From the NCBI GenBank assembly GCA_959026535.1, contig CAUFMB010000033.1, positions 1 through 24,903 of the forward strand: a stretch of DNA of 24,903 nt. Reading direction: 5' to 3'. The stretch comes from an uncultured Collinsella sp. (GTDB taxonomy: Bacteria > Actinomycetota > Coriobacteriia > Coriobacteriales > Coriobacteriaceae). Both the position numbers and the translations under genes were made by a program. Every line of letters starts with the position of its first letter. Within the stretch, counting starts at the first letter, position 1. Of this stretch, positions 21,885 to 24,903 are shown in pieces. The notes under the pieces were generated by a model. That model made no database searches. It saw nothing but the letters and a program-made list of their open reading frames with translations, and was not told the DNA's origin.

Positions 21885-22889
21885 TTAGGCCTTGAGGGCC
21901 TCCTCGACGGCGACAGCGCAGGCGACGGTGGCACCGACCATGGGGTTGTTGCCCATGCCGATGAGACCCATCATGTCAACGTGCGCAGGCACGGAGGAAG
22001 AACCGGCGAACTGGGCGTCGGAGTGCATACGGCCCATGGTGTCGGTCATGCCGTAAGAGGCAGGGCCGGCGCCCATGTTGTCCGGGTGCAGGGTACGGCC
22101 AGTGCCGCCACCAGAAGCGACGGAGAAGTACTTCTTGCCAGCCTCGAGGCGCTCCTTCTTGTAGGTGCCAGCGACGGGGTGCTGGAAGCGCGTGGGGTTG
22201 GTGGAGTTACCGGTGATCGAGATGTCGACGTTCTCGTGCCACATGATGGCAACGCCCTCGCGGACGTCGTCGGCGCCGTAGCAGTTGACGGCGGCGCGGG
22301 GACCATCGGAGTAGGGGATGGTCTCGACGACTTTGAGCTCGCCCGTGAAGTAGTCGAACTGGGTCTTTACGTAGGTGAAGCCGTTGATGCGGGCGATGAT
22401 CTGAGCAGCGTCCTTGCCCAGACCGTTGAGGATAACGCGCAGCGGCTTCTTGCGAGCCTTGTTGGCGTTCAGAGCCAGGCCGATAGCGCCCTCAGCGGCA
22501 GCGAAGGACTCGTGGCCAGCCAGGAAGGCGAAGCACTCGGTGTCGTCGGAGAGCAGCATGGCGCCCAGGTTGCCGTGGCCCAGACCGACCTTGCGGTCCT
22601 CGGCGACGGAGCCGGGAACGGTGAAGGCCTGGATGCCCTCGCCGATGATGGCGGCAGCCTCAGAAGCGGTCTTGGCGCCACGCTTGACAGCGAGAGCGCA
22701 GCCGAGGGTGTAGGCCCACTCGGCGTTCTGGAAGGCGATGGACTGGGTGTTGTTGACGATCTCACGCGGGTTGAAGCCCTTGTCGGTGCAGATCTGCAGA
22801 GCTTCCTCGAGGGAGGCGATGCCGTTGTCGGCGAGGCACTTGTTGATCTTGTCAGCGCGGCGCTCGTAACCTTCGAACGTAACAGTCAT
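21885..22889 (-). CDS. GGGtGRT family protein
   Basis: This 334-residue protein carries the family-defining ASGGGTGRTLHPDN motif (about 255-268) and matches the Pfam family named GGGtGRT, whose function is unknown. Other conserved-looking blocks are VGLGHGNLGAMLL (about 101-113), FLAGHESFAAAEG (about 121-133), and MMGLIGMGNNPMVGATVACAVAVEEAL at the C-terminus (in short segments, about 307-333). It is Gly-rich and without signal peptide or membrane segments, so it is cytoplasmic. It starts 18 bases after the NifU-like gene, with a good GGGAGGG ribosome-binding site, and the pair is known to travel together in anaerobes. A role in iron-sulfur or cysteine-linked chemistry is inferred only from that partner. 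Codon bias suggests high expression. Confidence 0.88.
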   Translation of the reverse strand: MTVTFEGYERRADKINKCLADNGIASLEEALQICTDKGFNPREIVNNTQSIAFQNAEWAYTLGCALAVKRGAKTASEAAAIIGEGIQAFTVPGSVAEDRKVGLGHGNLGAMLLSDDTECFAFLAGHESFAAAEGAIGLALNANKARKKPLRVILNGLGKDAAQIIARINGFTYVKTQFDYFTGELKVVETIPYSDGPRAAVNCYGADDVREGVAIMWHENVDISITGNSTNPTRFQHPVAGTYKKERLEAGKKYFSVASGGGTGRTLHPDNMGAGPASYGMTDTMGRMHSDAQFAGSSSVPAHVDMMGLIGMGNNPMVGATVACAVAVEEALKA

Positions 22890-22907
22890 AGTTATTTCCC
22901 TCCCTTT

Positions 22908-23642
22908 CTACTCGTGAACCGGGAACACGCTGGCGACGGAGTGAGTCTCCTCGTCGGTGCGCGGGTCGATGTACTTGGCAGCGTTCTCCCACTGACCATA
23001 GTGGCCCATAGCGCCAGCGATGGCCTCCTCGGGGGTCTTGCCGGCCTTGACGGCGTCGGTGAACTTGCCGAGGTTCAGGAACTCGAATGCGATGATCTCG
23101 TTCTTGTCGTTGAGAGCCATGCGGGTGACGTAGCCCTGAGCGAGCTCGAGGTAACGAGCGCCCTTGGCCTTGGTGCCGAACATGGTGCCGACCTGAGAGC
23201 GAAGGCCCTTGCCGAGGTCGTCGAGGGAGGCGCCCACGGGCAGGCCGCCCTCGGAGAACGCGGTCTGGCTGCGGCCGTAAACGATCTGCAGGAAGATCTC
23301 GCGCATAGCAACGTTGATGGCGTCGCAGACGAGGTCGGTGTTGAGGGCCTCGAGGATGGTCTTACCGGGAAGGATCTCGGAAGCCATGGCGGCAGAGTGG
23401 GTCATGCCCGAACAGCCGATGGTCTCAACGAGGGCCTCCTCGATGATGCCGTCCTTGACGTTCAGCGTGAGCTTGCAGGCGCCCTGCTGAGGTGCGCACC
23501 AACCCACACCGTGCGTAAGACCGGAGATGTCGGAAATCTCCTTAGCCTGGACCCACTTGCCCTCCTCGGGGATGGGTGCGGGGCCGTGGTATGCACCCTT
23601 GGCAACGGGGCACATGTTCTCCACTTCCTGTGAGTACTGCAT
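22908..23642 (-). CDS. NifU-like iron-sulfur cluster scaffold protein
   Basis: The 244-residue protein resembles the NifU/IscU N-terminal scaffold domain, on which iron-sulfur clusters are assembled. Four cysteines stand out: Cys49 (GWCAP), Cys56 (GACKL), Cys77 in IGCSGMTHSAAMASE, the best match to the scaffold motif, and Cys106 (DLVCDAI). It is longer than IscU (about 130 residues), with a C-terminal extension after residue 130 that I do not recognise. The start MQYSQEVEN follows GAGGAGAGG closely; a much longer frame upstream lacks support. It is the first gene of a two-gene operon with the GGGtGRT gene. No cysteine desulfurase gene is nearby, so it may use a desulfurase elsewhere or do something else. 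Confidence 0.85.
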   Translation of the reverse strand: MQYSQEVENMCPVAKGAYHGPAPIPEEGKWVQAKEISDISGLTHGVGWCAPQQGACKLTLNVKDGIIEEALVETIGCSGMTHSAAMASEILPGKTILEALNTDLVCDAINVAMREIFLQIVYGRSQTAFSEGGLPVGASLDDLGKGLRSQVGTMFGTKAKGARYLELAQGYVTRMALNDKNEIIAFEFLNLGKFTDAVKAGKTPEEAIAGAMGHYGQWENAAKYIDPRTDEETHSVASVFPVHE

Positions 23643-24036
23643 GCCTCTCCTCTCTATCGTGTTGGCGTCCCGTCTGGGGGTCGTGGCTGGCGATTGCCGG
23701 GCGACCCTTCGAAAGGGACATGACATGCAGCCCCTATAATACCGCGAAATGCACGGAATATTCGGCGAACGGCTCAGTTTTCGTATCGAGAAGCGCGTAA
23801 CTTTCAATTGAAACGATTTAAATGAGATATATTCATCAGAAGAGCGTGTCCCATATTTTGTTGTTTTTGGCCAGTTTGCGGAAACGTCGCATTGTCTGAC
23901 CTGTGCTGCGGTGCCGTTCGCCGGTTGTTTGCTGCCATTGGCCGTGCGCGAATGCCATTTTGCGTGAATGTTTTGATGGCACGCTTCAATCGTGGTGTAT
24001 TGGAGGGCGCAAGTTGATTCCGCTGAAGGGGGCGCC
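23643..24036. other. Divergent intergenic region, NifU-like operon / RAYT 2
   Basis: No gene is supported here. On the minus strand TATTAT (near 23736-23742) could be the -10 box of the NifU-like operon, but no clear -35 box stands 16-18 bases away. A small hairpin CCCTT-CGA-AAGGG (23705-23717) is directly followed by AC, making another GGGAC. From 23760 to 23880 the sequence is clearly more AT-rich than the genes on either side. Confidence 0.5.
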
Positions 24037-24837
24037 GTGCAGCGCGTTTGGAGAACGGTCACCGGCTTTTACCATGTTTGTGCCCGTGGCACCGGAAAGC
24101 AGGACATCTTTGAGACTGATGACGACCGGTGGGAGTTTTTGGAGCTGATGCGCGACTGCTGCCGCGATGCCCAGGTAACGATCGTGGCATGGTGTCTCAT
24201 GGACGACCACGTGGATCTGGTGCTTTTGGATTACGAGGACATGATGAGCGCAGCCATGCAGCGGCTGCTGTTGACGTATGCTCGTCGGTTCAATAAGCGT
24301 GCCGGGCGCGCGGGCTGCCTATTTCGTGAACGTTTTGAGCGCCGCTCGCTCGATACCGACTGGCAGGTGATGGAGGCTATTCGCTCCGTGCATGCTAATC
24401 CGCAGGAGGCGGGTATTGCTCTGGTCGAGTGCTATCCGTGGAGCAGCTTTGCCGAGTATCTACGGGCCTATGATAACGATATGACGAGGGGATTTTCCGA
24501 CCCTTCTTGCGTGCTTGAGCTTTTTGGTTCTGCCAAGGCCTTTATTGTCTATTCGCTTTCGACGCTCGACGACGGCGAGTCGGCGATGCCCGATCTGGAA
24601 GAGACGGAGTGGGAGCGGCACGCCTTTGCCGAAAAGTTGGCGAAGGGGCTCGGGGTCCCGCTCGACGTGGTTAAAGCCGCATCGTCGGCGCAGCGCAATA
24701 CCGTGATTCTTGGATTGCACGATGCCGGTTTTACGGTGCGTCAGATTGAGCGATATACGGGGATTGGCAAAAGTACCGTTTCTCGCATTGTGCACGCTTA
24801 TGCGCAGGTGGACGCGCAGGCCGAGGGCTCGAAATAA
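24037..24837 (+). CDS. REP-associated tyrosine transposase homologue (RAYT 2), altered HUH motif
   Basis: This 266-residue RAYT-family protein is a divergent relative of RAYT 1. It has GFYHVCARG (10-18), AWCLMDDHVDLVLL (51-64), a Tyr81 in TYARRFNKR at the catalytic position, LFRERF (95-100) and VHANPQEAG (118-126). The HUH motif reads His58-Val-Asp60, so the second metal-binding His is replaced by Asp (codon GAT). This may weaken or change nuclease activity. The C-terminus (about 225-258) is a clear helix-turn-helix (FTVRQIERYTGIGKSTVSRI). The GTG start at 24037 has GAAGGGGG 6 bases upstream and aligns with the RAYT 1 N-terminus; a GTG at 23992 is an alternative. It ends 15 bases before the right terminal repeat. 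Confidence 0.85.
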   Translation: MQRVWRTVTGFYHVCARGTGKQDIFETDDDRWEFLELMRDCCRDAQVTIVAWCLMDDHVDLVLLDYEDMMSAAMQRLLLTYARRFNKRAGRAGCLFRERFERRSLDTDWQVMEAIRSVHANPQEAGIALVECYPWSSFAEYLRAYDNDMTRGFSDPSCVLELFGSAKAFIVYSLSTLDDGESAMPDLEETEWERHAFAEKLAKGLGVPLDVVKAASSAQRNTVILGLHDAGFTVRQIERYTGIGKSTVSRIVHAYAQVDAQAEGSK

Positions 24838-24852
24838 AGGCAGAAAAGAAAA

Positions 24853-24903
24853 GGCTCTGTTAGACCAGGATTGACATACATGTGTCCCCACGGTGCCATA
24901 TCT
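24853..24903 (-). repeat. Right 51-bp terminal inverted repeat
   Basis: It is the exact reverse complement of 1-51 and begins 15 bases after the RAYT 2 stop codon. Placement just after a RAYT gene supports a RAYT-linked repeat. Because the window ends inside it, its true length is unknown. Confidence 0.9.

Noticed and set aside
1..24903. The whole window as one giant transposon bounded by its terminal repeats
   Set aside because: The content is mostly core housekeeping genes (proA, proB, argS, rho, tRNAs), and no transposase known to move such a unit is present; RAYT proteins act on short hairpins.

Overview
The window looks like chromosomal DNA from a high-GC Gram-positive anaerobe. Coriobacteriia, most probably Collinsella or a close relative, fits best. 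This is inferred from the GC-rich codon use, a Rho factor with a very long charged N-terminal extension, a CarD-type regulator, the NifU-like/GGGtGRT gene pair and the Actinomycetota-style housekeeping genes. No rRNA, CRISPR array, prophage or plasmid replication gene is visible.

Layout. 1-51 is an exact inverted copy of 24853-24903, so the window is bounded by 51-bp inverted repeats. Next come tRNA-Ala(CGC) with promoter and terminator, a small tail-anchored coiled-coil protein, pncB (NAD salvage), proB, an opposing S33 prolyl-aminopeptidase-like hydrolase, proA, an HD-domain hydrolase, a REP-associated tyrosine transposase (RAYT 1) and a CarD-like regulator. The middle holds argS, a 0.8-kb gene-free stretch full of repeats, and rho. 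Then follow a two-gene membrane cluster (disordered membrane protein plus VanZ-like), a ROK fructokinase-like gene and a class I aminotransferase. The right third holds tRNA-His, two identical tRNA-Lys(CTT) and a tRNA-Lys 3' fragment, a fumarate-reductase/NadB-type flavoprotein, the GGGtGRT/NifU-like operon and a second RAYT (RAYT 2), which ends 15 bp before the right terminal repeat.

How the genes work together. proB and proA give the first two steps of proline synthesis from glutamate, and the gene between them may release proline from peptides. pncB feeds NAD synthesis. argS and four tRNA genes serve translation; rho and carD act on RNA polymerase. The NifU-like and GGGtGRT genes form a tight operon of unknown function.

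The most interesting layer is non-coding. Several families of short hairpin elements carry a GGGAC core. Most of them sit directly against, or overlap, the stop codons of ordinary genes, often between the stop codon and the intrinsic terminator. Three copies of one 42-bp family are present, two of them inverted around RAYT 1. Two further elements have different palindromic heads but the same 27-bp period and the same GGGGACGTTC / GGGACACTC blocks. Together with two divergent RAYT genes, one of which has lost a His of its HUH motif, this suggests an active or recently active RAYT/REP-type system specialised for gene 3' ends.
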